Of a stretch of 64,000 nucleotides of DNA, positions 1 to 23,470 are shown in pieces; position 1 is the first letter of the stretch; each line of letters opens with the position of its first letter. The position numbers were made by a program, and so were the translations under genes. Source of the DNA: Syngnathus acus (taxonomy: Eukaryota > Chordata > Actinopteri > Syngnathiformes > Syngnathidae); NCBI RefSeq assembly GCF_901709675.1, contig NC_051101.1:2846501-2910500 (forward strand), written 5' to 3'. Below the pieces are notes generated by a model. The model saw only the letters and a program-made list of their open reading frames with translations, was not told where the DNA came from and did not search any database.

Positions 1-263
1 AACTAATTGCTAATATGATTGCATCATTTTACAGGTGGGAAAATCTCCAGACAAGTGTCTGCCGCACTTCCTCAGGCTTGCAGAGAGCCCTTCACGGCTT
101 AAGATGTCCTACAACTCTTCAAGGTGATCTTGACGGAATTGGAGTGGAATGGCTGAGAGAGACCGACCCACTCAGCCGCTTCTGCGAGTTGCCTCCTGAA
201 GATGACAGAGATGTAGCGCAACGCTTAGCGACTGTCTCTCGACGCAACACGTGCGGAAAATGA
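1..263 (+). other. possible terminal exon of an unidentified plus-strand gene
   Basis: A splice-acceptor-like stretch (tttacag, ending near base 34) is followed by an open frame running to a TGA at 261-263. A second frame over the same bases is open to about base 122. I do not recognise either peptide. A canonical AATAAA lies near 718-724 in an AT-rich stretch, which fits the 3' end of a gene entering from the left and converging on atn1. No exon upstream is visible because the window starts here, so this may equally be noncoding. Confidence 0.25.
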
Positions 264-1769
264 CAGCTGGCCTCAAGTCTCGTCTCTAGGTCAGTGGGCC
301 AAACGTGCGCCTGTGGAGAAAACGCACGGGAAAGCGAAGGATGCGCGATGTGGGTGGCCGTGGGGTGACCTTGATTGCCTCTGACAGCTCCTTAGGGAGG
401 AAAGACATGACTGTGAAAATGTTACATCAGCTGGGGAATGTGGCCAAGTGTTCTTCATGTCACATGAAAACATGTCAACATAGTCACAACATAGCATGTG
501 GATGACTTGCTGCATTCGTGCTGCGCAATTATGTGACTATGTGACTACGAGCTTTGGTCATTGATTTGTGTGGGCTTTTTTTTTTCTGATTATTATTTTA
601 ATATTATTTGTAGTGGAGGATAATAGCTGATGAATTCTCATTTATTTACCACTATATATATATATATATTTTATTTTTTTATTTTTTCACTCAACTGCAT
701 ATTTGTAAAATGTTAAAAATAAATATTTTAGACATTTGAAAATAATCAAATATTTTAAAATATATTAACATCCCACTGATAATCCTAAATTCTACTCGTG
801 TCGCATTATTATTTTGTAAACAGGATTTGGATCTTAGTGTACCTAATGCAGTGACGTGACAATACAGCATATGGACTTAGGAATCAATATTATTATTATC
901 AAAATATTTCCTTTAATGCCATGCTCATCTTCCCAGCTCACCTTTCACAACGTCCTTAAGCTTCCCTCACAAAGCGCTAAGAATATCACTGGCAGATGTG
1001 ACGTTATCACATGGAGCACAATCAGATTCTTATATATTACATTGACACACTTTGTCAAGGTGACTTTTAATGACACGCTAGCTGGGAACCAACAGTACGT
1101 CCTACATGTCGTATCTGTGTGTGAGCTGAGCCTATCCATCATCATTGTAGATTTGATTGCATTTTTCAGGCCTTTTAAGCTTAGCAGACAACGGGCAGAG
1201 TACGTATATCATGATCACAAAAAGAAGAGATTCAAAATGGTAGTTTGTTCCGCCGGAGATCCCCGCAGCGTCTAAAGGCCTCGCTCGGCGATCCGTGTCC
1301 GTTTTGAAGGAGGTTCCTCTGGACGGACGTAGCGAGAAAACCCATCAGCGCGCCGAGCCCTTCAGCACAGTTCGTAAATCACGCTCTCTCAGCTCCCCCA
1401 CATCCCCCACCTCTCTCCTCCATTTCCCCCCTCTTTTCTTTCTCCCCTTTTTTTTTTTCTTACAGTTTACTATGGAATGCCAGCTCTACAGGGCGGCTGC
1501 TTTTCAATGGAGCAACTCAACTCCCAATGCTTCACACTCATCCCATGTGTCTCCTATTAGCCACACTCGCCAAGAGTAGAGAGAGGAGGGGTTTGACAGA
1601 GGGACTCCAAAAGGGGGAGGGGGAGCCACACGAGGAATTTGATATGCTTTGTGCATGAGGGACTCGAATAGAATAAAACAAAGACGGGGGCGAATACACT
1701 CAAGGTAAAGGAGTGCATGGGGACGGACACACGTGGTGCACAAGTAAAAACGTAGCAAAAAAGAGATCA
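264..1769. other. intergenic stretch, no gene recognised
   Basis: This is AT-rich, with TA dinucleotide runs near 653-670. Around 1430-1460 a long pyrimidine tract ends in ttacag, which looks like an acceptor, but the ORF after it (to 1579) is short and unfamiliar. I see no conserved domain on either strand. Confidence 0.5.
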
Positions 1770-2389
1770 TTTATTTCCAGATTTGTTTTTTTGCTTTCGT
1801 TCTCATCTTGTTTCACAAGTTCCATTTAAAATAAAAATAAAGACCGACAGTCATACCATGAAAATGTAAAAAAATAATACAAATAATATGTACTGTGTGT
1901 ATATATAATTATATCATTATCAACAAACAGACGACATAATAATAATAACAATACTGTTTTAAACAGAACAGAAGAGAAACGACTGGTCTCATGCATATAG
2001 AACCCTCAGGTACAAATGAGGGTGTTTTTTTTTCCGTTTTTTTTACTAAAATGAAGAACCAAAAGTTCCACCAGATCTGAGTGAGCTCTAAATCTACATG
2101 CAATGACATTAAAAAGACTCATGTACACATTCCGTCTGGCATCAAGTATTTTACACATTACTCATACTATCGCCGCCCCCATCTAATCCATACACTGTAC
2201 AGAGCACAATACAAAACAGGGCTGAAGTTCAAGAACACAATGCAGAAAAAGAGTCTGGAACTTCAACAGGGTGTACTCGACGGTTTGTAAATTCCCCTGT
2301 CCAACTTTGTCTCGTCACAGTTTTTAGTGCTTTTATCTTCCTTCGTTTTTTTTTCTCCTCCTCTGCGCCACTCCTTCTTGGCTCCTCCC
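1770..2389 (-). other. atn1: probable 3' UTR of atn1
   Basis: This lies directly downstream (minus strand) of the atn1 stop codon at 2390-2392. The first AATAAA on the minus strand is at 1770-1775 (TTTATT on the plus strand). The extent is inferred from that signal only. Confidence 0.45.
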
Positions 2390-9160
<6,771 letters not shown>

Positions 9161-10985
9161 GATTTCTTCCTTACAGCGTCCATTTTACGACACAAGCCAT
9201 TACTTGGACTGAATAGGTTGATTCTGCAGTTGCTTACTCTCTCAAGTGATAGGCCACGGGGAAAGCTGAAAAGGATGGTAAACAAAGAAGGCCTTATAGA
9301 GTCTTTGGGCTCAAATGTATAATTTTAAAGACATGAAACACATATAGAATCACAAAGGGATGTCATGGTCATTCGCAAAATAGAATTGCACACCATTCGT
9401 GCAAATTAGAACTTGCGGCATTGTGTTGAAACATGTAATTTACAACTGCAAAAGCCTTGTTTGAATTCCCAGCATGTCTCACTCCACACCAACGCCGCTG
9501 CTTTTCACCGCTGCTCCAAACAGTCACGCTGCGGCCAAAAAACCTACTGGCACACATTGACGGCTCTCTTTTTTTGGCCACTTGATATTAGGCGTGCATG
9601 CGCTTTGGTCACCCTGTCCGGCAACTGGAAGCCACTCCCCCTTGCGCCCCACTGTCTATTTCACCACCACATCCCTAACCCTCAGCCACTTGTGGTTAAC
9701 CCACATGACCTGGTTATGACTGGCAAGCATCGCATGCTCATTTCTCGCTGCGAGAATGTGAGCGAAAAAAAGATGGCCGGATCCATTCATTCATGCCACG
9801 GTGAAAAACGGCCGATGTGTTTTGAATGAGGGATATAAATAGTGTGCCCTGCCAGATGGGGAAACTGTCATTTTTAGCAGGCGTGCGTGTGTACAAACAC
9901 CGTCCGCAGCGGCGGCAGCGCTACACATGACTGTGCATTAATTATTAGTGCATGCTGCAGTGACTAAGTCGATGAGAGCCACACAATCCAAAAAGATGGG
10001 GCGCATACACACGTGTTTATGGCCCCACTTTACACTAATAAGGACAGATGCAGGATACAGGTGGCAGCTGGCTGCACTGACATGGGTCACACTGGTCATG
10101 AACTTGCAAAAAAAAAAAAAAAAAAAAAACAGTAATGAGCCCACTGCAGTGTAATTGATACACTTGCGTGCAAAGGCAGCTCCGTGCAGACGCCAGGAGC
10201 ACCTCATGTATGGATGAGAGGAAAGGGAATGGCGGAATGATTGCATCTAGCACCGGCTACCCCTCTTCTTTCTCTCTCTCTCTTTTTTTTTGTTGCTTTG
10301 CTTTGCTTTGCAGGAATGTGGCCGTCATTTTGAACGCAGCACTGGGGTGACAATAAGGCACAATGAAAAAAAAAACGGTGGGGGGGGGGGGTAATGATGG
10401 TGGTGAAGATTCCAAAACACACAGCATAAGCATGCATTATATTGCACCCCCATGCGCCCCACTACCTCCCCTCCCCTTAATTGTGCTTACCTTTAATATC
10501 CAGCGATGCGTGCTGCTGCCGCCGCTGCTGCTCTCACTCCCCCTTTTTCCTTCCTCGCCCTCCTTTTTGTCGTCTTTTCTCGCAACGCGCGCCGCCTCAT
10601 GTTGCACACACACGTATACACACACGCGCGCACACACAAAGCAGCAGCAGCAACCGGGCGATAGCAACAATGCGGCTGAAATCTTCTCGGTCGCGGCGTG
10701 GAAAAAACTGAACTGTACAAATTGATGCGTATGTGCGCTCGCCTCTTCCCCCACCCCCTTTTTTTTTTTTTTTGCCTTGGCCCCCCTCCTCGTCCCCACC
10801 TACCCCCCTCTTCCTCCAAGACGACTTTTTATATCGATTTTATATACCGCTGCCTGACTCTTTGCGAGGCAATGGAGAGAGTGATGAGAAAAGGAGAGAA
10901 AGGAAGGCGTGATTTGAATAAGGAGAGTGGGAAGAAAGGGGGAGACGTAAAGGAGCAGAAAGAGGGGGCAGTCACCTTAACAGTC
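9161..10985. other. upstream region of atn1, 5' UTR exons not resolved
   Basis: This region must contain part of the atn1 5' UTR and first intron. I see homopolymer runs (A20 near 10109-10129, G10 near 10380, T15 near 10760), a CA-rich microsatellite at 10604-10640 and a CAG run near 10641, but no coding exon beyond the MKTR exon. Confidence 0.5.
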
Positions 10986-11440
10986 GACTAAATATTTATA
11001 TTTGGTTTGCAAGCAATAAAATAGTGATTGTTTGTTTGGTTTTCTCTATGATTTTTGTTCATGGTCGTCTGTCCTGCAGCTGTCTGTCTGGGTGAAGCTT
11101 GTGTCCAGCCAAGCGGCTCTGCAGACCTCCTCTTTCTCCTCCCTCTCCCTCTCTCTCCTTCACGCAGCCCCCTGTCCCGTCTCCTATTGTGTGGTAACCA
11201 TAGCAACCCGGCCGGAGACTGTGCCCAGTGCGCCTGCGTGGCTCTATAAGCTCCCAAATCCCCCTCCCCACCCTCACAACAGTCGTCGTCGTCACGGAGC
11301 AGCCAACAGCCACAGACGCGCACGCGCGCACGTTTCACAAAGCAGAGCGCTCGGGCTCCTCCTGTGGTTCGCTTTGTGGAATTGCAAGTGACGTCTCCGG
11401 TTGCACGTTGTCGGCCAAAATATTAGGTACAGCTGCATAG
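10986..11440. promoter_or_regulatory. GC-rich promoter-like block upstream of atn1
   Basis: GC-rich stretch containing a perfect RFX X-box (11194-11207), a TATAAG element near 11244-11249 and a CRE-like TGACGTC near 11389-11395. It lies between the eno2 3' end and the atn1 coding exons, so it is the best candidate for the atn1 promoter. The TATA-like element reads on the plus strand, so divergent transcription is possible. Confidence 0.45.
11194..11207. promoter_or_regulatory. RFX X-box
   Basis: GTAACCATAGCAAC fits the X-box consensus GTHNYYATRRNAAC at every position. RFX factors bind such sites in promoters. It sits in the GC-rich block upstream of atn1. Confidence 0.5.
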
Positions 11441-11504
11441 AGACAATGAGATCCAATACAAAAGTGCACATACACTTTAACAGTATGTTTTTTTGTTTCT
11501 TTTC

Positions 11505-11592
11505 AGATTAACGTGACACATTATGAGGGCCCAAGACGAAAGCCGCAAAACCACAACAGAAAATTGAACGCCAGAGGCTGCAAGATTTACTG
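11505..11592 (+). ncRNA. candidate spliced noncoding exon
   Basis: On the plus strand a strong acceptor (tttcttttcag) and a strong donor (ACT followed by GTAAGTGA) bound about 88 nt. The sequence has no long frame; the only ATG opens a 14-codon ORF. It lies downstream of the TATA-like promoter block and antisense to the eno2 3' flank. No plus-strand gene follows until the cdc42-like gene at 21060, so a divergent lncRNA is the simplest reading. No transcript evidence is available. Confidence 0.25.
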
Positions 11593-11639
11593 TAAGTGAC
11601 ATTAGATGATGAAATTGCACCATTACTTCAGTTAGGACA

Positions 11640-12262
11640 AAAAAGTCAGTGTTATACAAATAAACTTTTATACAGTGGAAAAAGATTTATTTTACAAAAA
11701 TGAGTGAAAGTAGTTTGCCTTTGTGAACATTTTATTGTGGTCATCTGTGATAATACACACAAGTAGTTGAATCATCTGCTTATTGTTGCGGTTGTAGGCT
11801 GCGGTGATGTACAAGTGCACAGTGACATAGCAACAACTGTTTCTCATATTTTGGTGACCTTAACTCGCTACAAGAAAGGGACAAAAATATTTGTAAAGCC
11901 TGCTGGATAAAGCAGTTGCACTGACTCATTAGAATTTGCAGGAGGTCAATTTACATTAAAACAACAAAAAACTATAGAGATGTGAAGATGGACTCACCAT
12001 GTACCCATCTTACTTATTTGCCACAATTAGTCACAAACATAACTTTGTTTAAAGCTGCTTCGCATTTACGGTAGGAAAGTCAGGGAAGACGACAAAAACA
12101 CACTGAAGGACAAAAACCATTCACAGTTGACAGAACTTAGTGACGGGAGGTCAGTGCAGGGGGATGCTCGCATCAAATTCAGCCACATAATGGCAAAGCC
12201 CGGGATCAATGTTGCGCAACAGAGCATTTCTCGCAACGATTGCCGACGTCAGCGCCGGGTGC
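11640..12262 (-). other. eno2: probable 3' UTR of eno2
   Basis: This is the stretch between the enolase stop codon (12263-12265) and a minus-strand AATAAA at 11686-11691 (TTTATT on plus). A second TTTATT lies near 11729. Extent is inferred. Confidence 0.45.
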
Positions 12263-15679
<3,417 letters not shown>

Positions 15680-15886
15680 CCTGTAAAGATCCAAACAAAT
15701 TGCACCAAATTCACACTTTTGATTTTAGCTAGCAGATTCTTGGCAATGACACATCTGATTCCCTGCAGGAGAAGACGCCTGGCATAAAAGCAACGCTGCA
15801 GTCTCAAGTGTGAATCCACTCGTTATGGCTGAATTGTCACCATCGTGACGGAGGGAGAAGATGGAGGCAAACGGAGAAATTCTTAC

Positions 15887-15990
15887 CTGCAGCCTGTTTG
15901 ATACCCGGCAGAGGAAGCGAAAGGATGTGCGGCGGCGATGAGTGGAAGGAGGGAAATGGGAGACGAGGAGGAGGGCGAGTACTATGCACA
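15887..15990 (-). other. eno2: candidate noncoding first exon of eno2
   Basis: On the minus strand CTGCAG is followed by a consensus donor GTAAGAATT at 15886, and the eno2 ATG exon begins with an acceptor (TTTACAG before GATG at 15680). The 5' limit is not visible and is set arbitrarily. Confidence 0.4.
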
Positions 15991-16539
15991 CACTGGTAAG
16001 AGGAGGGGGAGGGGCTGATGAGTCACGAGAGGTGGCACAGTGTGTGTTTGGGAGAAATGGTGTATCAAAGATGGGGATAGAGTGGAAGATCAGGGGGTCG
16101 AGGATGCTTGACTTGGCTGCCATTCGTTGTGCGTGTGGCCTGCATTTCAGCCTCACACATTTGAGGATGATGTGTAGCTAGAAAGCGAGCATCTGTTCAC
16201 ATTCCTATGTCGCGGCTTCAAAGTCGACCGTGATCTTACAAAGGGAAAGGAGAAGACAGGTAGACGGGTGATGATGCCCAAAGGGACGACATGCTTTTAA
16301 AAATAGCGGTGGTTGTCATTGGGAGGCAAGCGCAGTGGGGGAGACGAGGGCTCTCATTGGGTGGGCCGCGAGTGCCATCTGTGACGTTACGTGCTGTTGG
16401 TGAGCGGTGTCCGAACGACGGCCACGCGGGAGCAATAGGAGGCAAAACCTTTCATGGGGCCCTTCACATTCTTGAACAAATGTGTATCGGATACATTTAA
16501 AGGCAAACAAAAACAACATGTAATAGAGGAGACCCAGCC
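15991..16539. other. intergenic between eno2 and mlf2
   Basis: Contains the presumed eno2 promoter (the stretch around 16310-16440 is GC-richer) and the region downstream of mlf2. I see no gene. Confidence 0.4.
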
Positions 16540-17072
16540 TGTTATCTAGCAATGTTTTATTAACTTCATCTAGCTAGTTTAGTCAACAGTATACAATTCA
16601 TTTCACAGACACATTTGTGTGTCTCCACAAACATAAAACGAACTGTACAGCAGATGCACTTAATACTTGGAGCACTTTTAATGGGCAAAAACACACACAT
16701 CAAATCTCAGGGAGGAAGCCAGGGCGTTTTATACAAGGGTGGGAGTGTGCAGAGGGAGGATTCATTCTAAGACTATCCACTGTGGGTCGAAGGGATAGGG
16801 GGGTTGTTTTTTTTAAATTGTTTGTTTAGGGCATGTTATGTGTTTATGTATCGACAGTCCGGTCGACTCAAACATCAACAAGGAAGTTGGAACGATCCTC
16901 AGCTTGGTTCACAGCATCCGTGGAGAGATTCCTCCGCTCCCCCCGGTCGGCTCAAGGTTTTAGGTGGGACTCCTGTGGGGAAAGATGGTAGGTTATCCAG
17001 TTCCTATTTTGCAAGAATGTTTTGGGGACACGAGAGGAACCCGCGAGTAAGGTTATGCAAAGACCGTACCTT
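16540..17072 (-). other. mlf2: 3' UTR of mlf2, with a likely UTR intron
   Basis: A minus-strand AATAAA lies at 16556-16561. A donor-like GTACGG follows three bases after the stop codon (17069 downward), and an acceptor CCCCACAG ends at 16973. This suggests an intron of about 97 bp inside the 3' UTR. Because the junction is directly behind the stop it should not trigger decay. Confidence 0.45.
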
Positions 17073-19290
17073 TCACCAGTCGTAACGCGGGCGGGACTGG
17101 GGCGGGTGGTGTCGGGGGGAGTCGTGCCGGTGTCCCGGCGGGGTCGGGGAGCTGGGTGGCGCGGTAAGAGCTAGCTGCTGCCCCCCTGCCCGTCGGTCTC
17201 GACTGTAGTCCAGCGCCCGGGCGCTGGGGGGAGCGAATCGCCCCGCCTGAGTCCTCCACTCGCTGTCGAACGCTTCGGCTTCGGCTGACGGACAGAAAGG
17301 GTCGCTTCTTAAACCATTGTTTCATTTTAGCCCTATTCTCCACACTCCCGCGGCTTACCCTCGTCCAGGTTTATGAAGTCCTGCCGTTCCTCGCGGTCTC
17401 CCGTGCGGCGGTTCCGCGAGCGCTCCATGATATGTGCGCGTTCGCCGATGTGGTGGCCGATGGCCAGACGCTCCACTCCGCTTTCACTGTCTCGCATGGA
17501 CTGACGGGTCTCGCGGATCTGCAACCAGTCGCGTGACGTTTATCAAACCGGTTGATGCATTGACACGCTGGTGTCAAACTCAAGGCCCTTGGGCCAAATC
17601 CGGCTCTCCGGGTCATTTAATGTGGCCCATACTACAATTTTTCACAACAGTGCGGTTTAACTATGATTTAGCCCAGGATGACCTAAGTTTGACACCCCTG
17701 CATATATGTGGAACGCCAAGACTGGGTTTGTTATAAGGAAAGTACTGTACTCACCCCTCTTGGACCATGTCTTGTTTGATGAGTTTGCTGGTACACCGTA
17801 GGTGCCCCGGCGTCCGTGGAAGAGTAGGAGATCACTGTTGAAGAGGAGAAGGTCTGGCAGTTGGGCGATCCAGAAAACCTGTCCTGGAAGAGAATAAGTC
17901 AATCTATTACTTACAAGATGCCTATATTTACCAAGGTAGGTAAATACGTTTTGAGTAGGGGGAGACAGGGTGTCCCGATCACTTTTTTTTTTTTTTACTG
18001 CGACGGTATGGCCGCAGGGTGTTTTTTGCGCTTTATTGAGCAGCATTTTTGCAATTAGCATCGGGTTTTTTCCCCCCTTCCCAGCACAGTCATAATATTT
18101 AAAAAGAATAACCATGTTTTCCATCATTTCCCCCATCATGCCAAACATGTCCATGAACCCTCCACCCTGCAAACAGAGAGAACACTATGAGTCAGGCGCG
18201 TCTTGAGCACAGCCATCTTAAAACAAGGAAACAATTGTGAGGTACCGTTTCATAATCTATTTTTACTGATTCACTTGAAAGAATAAAGCGACTAAGATAT
18301 TTGAGACACTCACCATTCCCATCATGCCAAATGGGGTCAGTGCACCAGCCTGGAAAATGGTGCATGGCAAATGTAAGCGGAAGAAGTCAAAATACAAACA
18401 TACCGCAGACATTCTTGTTCCATTACCTGTCGTCGTGGCGGTTGAATTTGTGGCGCCAGTGCAAAAGGGTCCATGCCGAACGGTCCAAACATGCTCCTCA
18501 TCTGCTGCCTGTGAGCGGCAAAAGGATCCCTGCGAGACAAGACAAAAGTAACGCTTTAGCTATGGAATGCCAGTATGCTCTGGTGAACGTAGACTTACTT
18601 ACACTTTTTGTTTTTTAAATCGGATTCATTGACTAAATAACCGACAGGTTAATTGACTGTTTAGCTAGATAATGCACCTCATGCAAATGAAGACCACAAC
18701 CAGATAAACTGAGAGCATGTCATTATTCTCGGCATGGAAAAGGTTTATCCATTCAGCTACCAATAATAATGAACAGACATCACCTTATGACTCGTGCATT
18801 TTATATACTGGCTGTGACATACTATCATCGAATGAGATATGGATTGAACTTGACCTTTAGTGATATATGGGGGTTGCACTCGATTCTCACTTGAGAATCA
18901 CGTATCTTATCCTGATTTATATTTAATGAGCATGACGTGCCAACGCTGTCATGCAGAAAGACACCTGTGAATCAAGGCTGTTGCATCACCGATCACTCAC
19001 GTTCTTCGGGAGACACTTTCAACGTGCTGTTGTCTCGCAATGTAGTACGTGAAATTTTAAGTAATCGTGAATGCAAAGTGATGTTTTAGGGCTCTTAGTA
19101 ACTCATGTCTGGTGCAACACACCGACTAGGCCAGGGGACGAGTAACCTGCCTCCGAGCAGACCGAGAAAGGCACGCGATGTACTCCAAAACGAAGCTCTG
19201 AATGCAATCGGTGTTTTTACACTGCAATTTTGGTGTGTTGACTCACAGCATGTAGGGGTCGTCATCGACGTCATTCAGGAATCGAAACAT
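17073..19290 (-). CDS. mlf2: myeloid leukemia factor 2
   Basis: Seven coding exons: 19290-19247, 18529-18427, 18349-18314, 18166-18113, 17883-17755, 17518-17359, 17284-17073; 738 nt, 245 aa (human MLF2 248 aa). Landmarks: the start [15 protein letters not shown], then [14 protein letters not shown], the Met-rich [83 protein letters not shown], and the invariant end RYDW. MLF proteins are small nuclear and cytoplasmic regulators with no enzymatic domain. The fourth exon ends at a weak but in-frame donor (GTTATT). The fifth intron carries a short hAT-like relic. The gene starts about 0.6 kb from the first exon of the divergent cdc42-like gene. Confidence 0.93.
17566..17700. mobile_element. short hAT-like MITE in mlf2 intron
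   Basis: A 135-bp stretch whose ends are inverted: left GGTGTCAAACTCAAGG, right (read inward) GGTGTCAAACTTAGG. This end is shared with the element at 25578-25906. No clear target duplication is left. Confidence 0.45.
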
Positions 19291-19850
19291 GTTCGACGCT
19301 GGTGATGCAACTCAGCTGGCTGCTAATAGCCAGCTAGCTAGCTAGCTAGCGAGGTAAACAGACGTTGTTTTCCACGAACAATCACTCGATGGACTCGAGC
19401 CTCCCCTCTCAGATCAAAATGAGGGTAATGCTGTTGTCCGAAATACTTTAGGTGAGGCAAAGCGGAAAACTGATTCGCTGTAAAGCCGGGATGGCAGATT
19501 CCAGAAGCCCGAACAAAACATGAGAAACGGAAGTCAGATTTTGACAAAGAGAAGGCAAATTAGTTTACAGAGCGCTTATGCAGACCATCACTACTTCCGG
19601 GTATAGATTTATCAAAGCAAAAGTGTGAATGAAAACCACGACGATATGCATCTCAATGTACAGTATCTTAACAAGTCATATTTATATAAACTCATTATAG
19701 TCACAGAAATAATAATGCAGAGTCACAACTTTCGAATAGAATGATAAATAAAATCACGTTCACCCCATTCTGTATTTTATTTTTATAGTCTCTTGTGTGA
19801 CTGCTTCCTCTGAGTGGCGCTGTTTCATCTCCGGACGAGGTTGCGGCAAG
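19291..19850. promoter_or_regulatory. intergenic promoter region between divergent mlf2 and cdc42-like gene
   Basis: Both genes read away from this block. It carries an AGCT repeat (19331-19350), which is simple sequence, and GC-rich segments. No specific factor site is convincing. Confidence 0.4.
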
Positions 19851-19933
19851 TCTCTAGTGCGCCTGCGCTCAAAGTCTTTCGCCCCTCAAACCCGGATGTA
19901 ACCAACGCCTAACCTGTCGGAAGGAAAAAAACG
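19851..19933 (+). other. candidate noncoding first exon of the cdc42-like gene
   Basis: The stretch ends ACG followed by a consensus donor GTGAGTAG at 19934. The ATG exon at 21060 starts immediately after an acceptor (cattag), so at least one upstream noncoding exon is required. The 5' limit is a guess. Between 19934 and 21059 I see only intron. Confidence 0.45.
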
Positions 19934-20932
19934 GTGAGTAGAGTAGAAAAATCCGCTTTGAACGGCAAAATTCGTGTTCTTTCCTCAAGTGGACTCGCGC
20001 AGTAGAACATTTGGAACATTTGCGACTCACACCGAGTGGAAAAGTGAGTAAATTCGAGCGTCTGCTGAGTCGCTGCCACCGAGCTGTGCGTGCGTGTAAT
20101 GTTGGCTAGCATCAATCTGCTTTTATGCACTTGTCACGTTTAGCACATTTTTGGCATATTTATGAACGTTTATCTTTATTTGGTAGCGCGAGATAACACT
20201 TTGAAGCGACGAATGTGACTTGATGTAGTAAATACTTTTTTTTGGTTTTGTACTTTCGCCTCGCCCGTGTCTTTGTGACCTTTTACTTCCACACCTTTGA
20301 GGCTTAGGCTATTTTTATAAGCAGGCTTTTATGATATAATTGCCGAATTAACAGCATGGGGTGATTATTGCGTTGTTTTAATTGGATGTTTTAAATGTGG
20401 CCTGTGCGGAAGTGAACCCCTGTCGTCAATTTTTTTGCGCTTGTACATGTATTAACAAGTCTGGCACGACGAGCCTCAAATCAGTTCCAAACAAACGCTT
20501 TGAGCAGCAACACAATTGCCTCATAAATGATAACGTTCACCCGCAATTAAGTTTCAGAGAAGTCCCCAATACGATATCTGTATGACAATTTATACCTTTA
20601 AACTCACTTCGAAATTTAGTTAATGTTTATTTTCGTGGTGTTTAATTGCCCACTTTCGTGCTTGGACACTAGGATAATGTGGCAAGCAAGTGTGAGGTTT
20701 CTGCTATAGGAAGAGCTTAACTTTCTATTATGTATGGACTTAAAAGCCGCACGCAATAGGACAGCAACCCTTACTCAATCTTCCTTCCTGTTTTGCCTTC
20801 ATCTTAAGAAGACGTATCTGGTGGCATTATAATTATGTGTGTAGGTAGCAAATTACCAGTGGGCTATCTTTGTACTGTATATTTTCCCAAAAAGTGTCAA
20901 AACCTAATAAAGTTTGGGATTACAATCTTTAG

Positions 20933-22135
<1,203 letters not shown>

Positions 22136-23470
22136 ACGAGCGGCAGTCAGAGACCCAACGGTATACGAGAAAACATTGTGGTGGGGAGGGGGGCGGGGGG
22201 AAACATCGAGTTCAGTGGCCAATTAGGACAATGGGGAAGGTACAAAGAGACTTAAAAGGGGGTTGTGCTGTGTGTGCCTTCAAAAATAAAGAGTTGAACG
22301 AAGCAAAGGGAGTGAAAGGTCAGTGTGCAGTACAGCAAACGCGAGTAGCCTCAGTCGTCTTCTCATCGGTGAAACCTTTTCAATAGTCGCGTTCTCCACA
22401 AATGGGGCAGGAACCCTTCACCTCCCTTAAAAGAGCTTTTTTTTTTTGCGATGACGTCATTTGCTTTTGACTCATATGGCCTTCTGAAGCTTTTCCCCAA
22501 TTTGATGGAGTGAAAAAGACAAAAAAATAATTTGTAGTAAACTTTGGTTATGATGTAAAGGGGCAACTCAAATCAAAAGTGGTACTCTCAAATCTTTTCT
22601 GACTGATTTGAATGACGAGCACACGAGATTTATTTCGTACACTCCAAAGGCTGTGCTCCGTAAGCGCTTCTTCCTTCCAAACACTCGGTGATTAGCGGGG
22701 AGGCCATTTTCACTTTTTTTCCCTTATGCGGGTGACTTAAAGAATTTATATTTTATTCCTTCTTTTGTGTATATTGCATTGATTTTATGTGACTTTATTT
22801 TGGGACCTTTTTAGCAGTCATTTTTTTTCCATTTTGAAAATTGGTTTTATTTGTGTGTTTGTGACATCACTAGACTACCAACAGGGTGATTGTTAATGCA
22901 AAACGACAAAAATTAAGCTGTAATCTTTTGCATCCATCTCAATCTTGAACGATTAAGATGTTAACCTTTGCTAGTAAATTGGTGGGAATTTGTAATCACA
23001 CAATATTTGTAATAAAATGGTTTAACGGACAGCAATTAGCAAAGTTCATTTGTTGCTCAATCCAACCCCAAACTTTCTGAAAACGTGAGCAGTTCAAAGA
23101 ACCACTTCACAATGTAGTGGGACAAAACTACTGCTTTTTATTAGACGACACAAGCAAAGCTAAAAGCGCTGCGAGTGCGCGCACAAGCTCGACCCATGCA
23201 AGGCGAGGGAGCGAAATGCAAGACAGACGGACACCAATGTCAGTAGAAGTTATTCTCTGCGTTTTAAACGTGTCTGCTGGAGGCCAAAGTGCAGCGAGGT
23301 CTCCACTGTGCAATAAATAAATGGCGACGGAAAGGACGTGAACACAGTGAATGCAACTAAGTGCTGTAACGTTTCCGTTCGTGCCGCTTACAGTCAGCTT
23401 TGAAAGCCTTGTCGGTTCAGTAGGAGATGATTAGATGGCGTTTTTTTGGGCCGTTATAATAAAGTGAACA
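22136..23470 (+). other. 3' UTR of the cdc42-like gene
   Basis: Long AT-rich tail with AATAAA signals at 23458-23463 and again at 23842-23847. Which one is used cannot be told from sequence. Confidence 0.45.

Noticed and set aside
10604-10640. CA/CG repeat and homopolymer runs as a CRISPR-like or regulatory array
   Set aside because: Ordinary microsatellite without unique spacers; the locus is eukaryotic.
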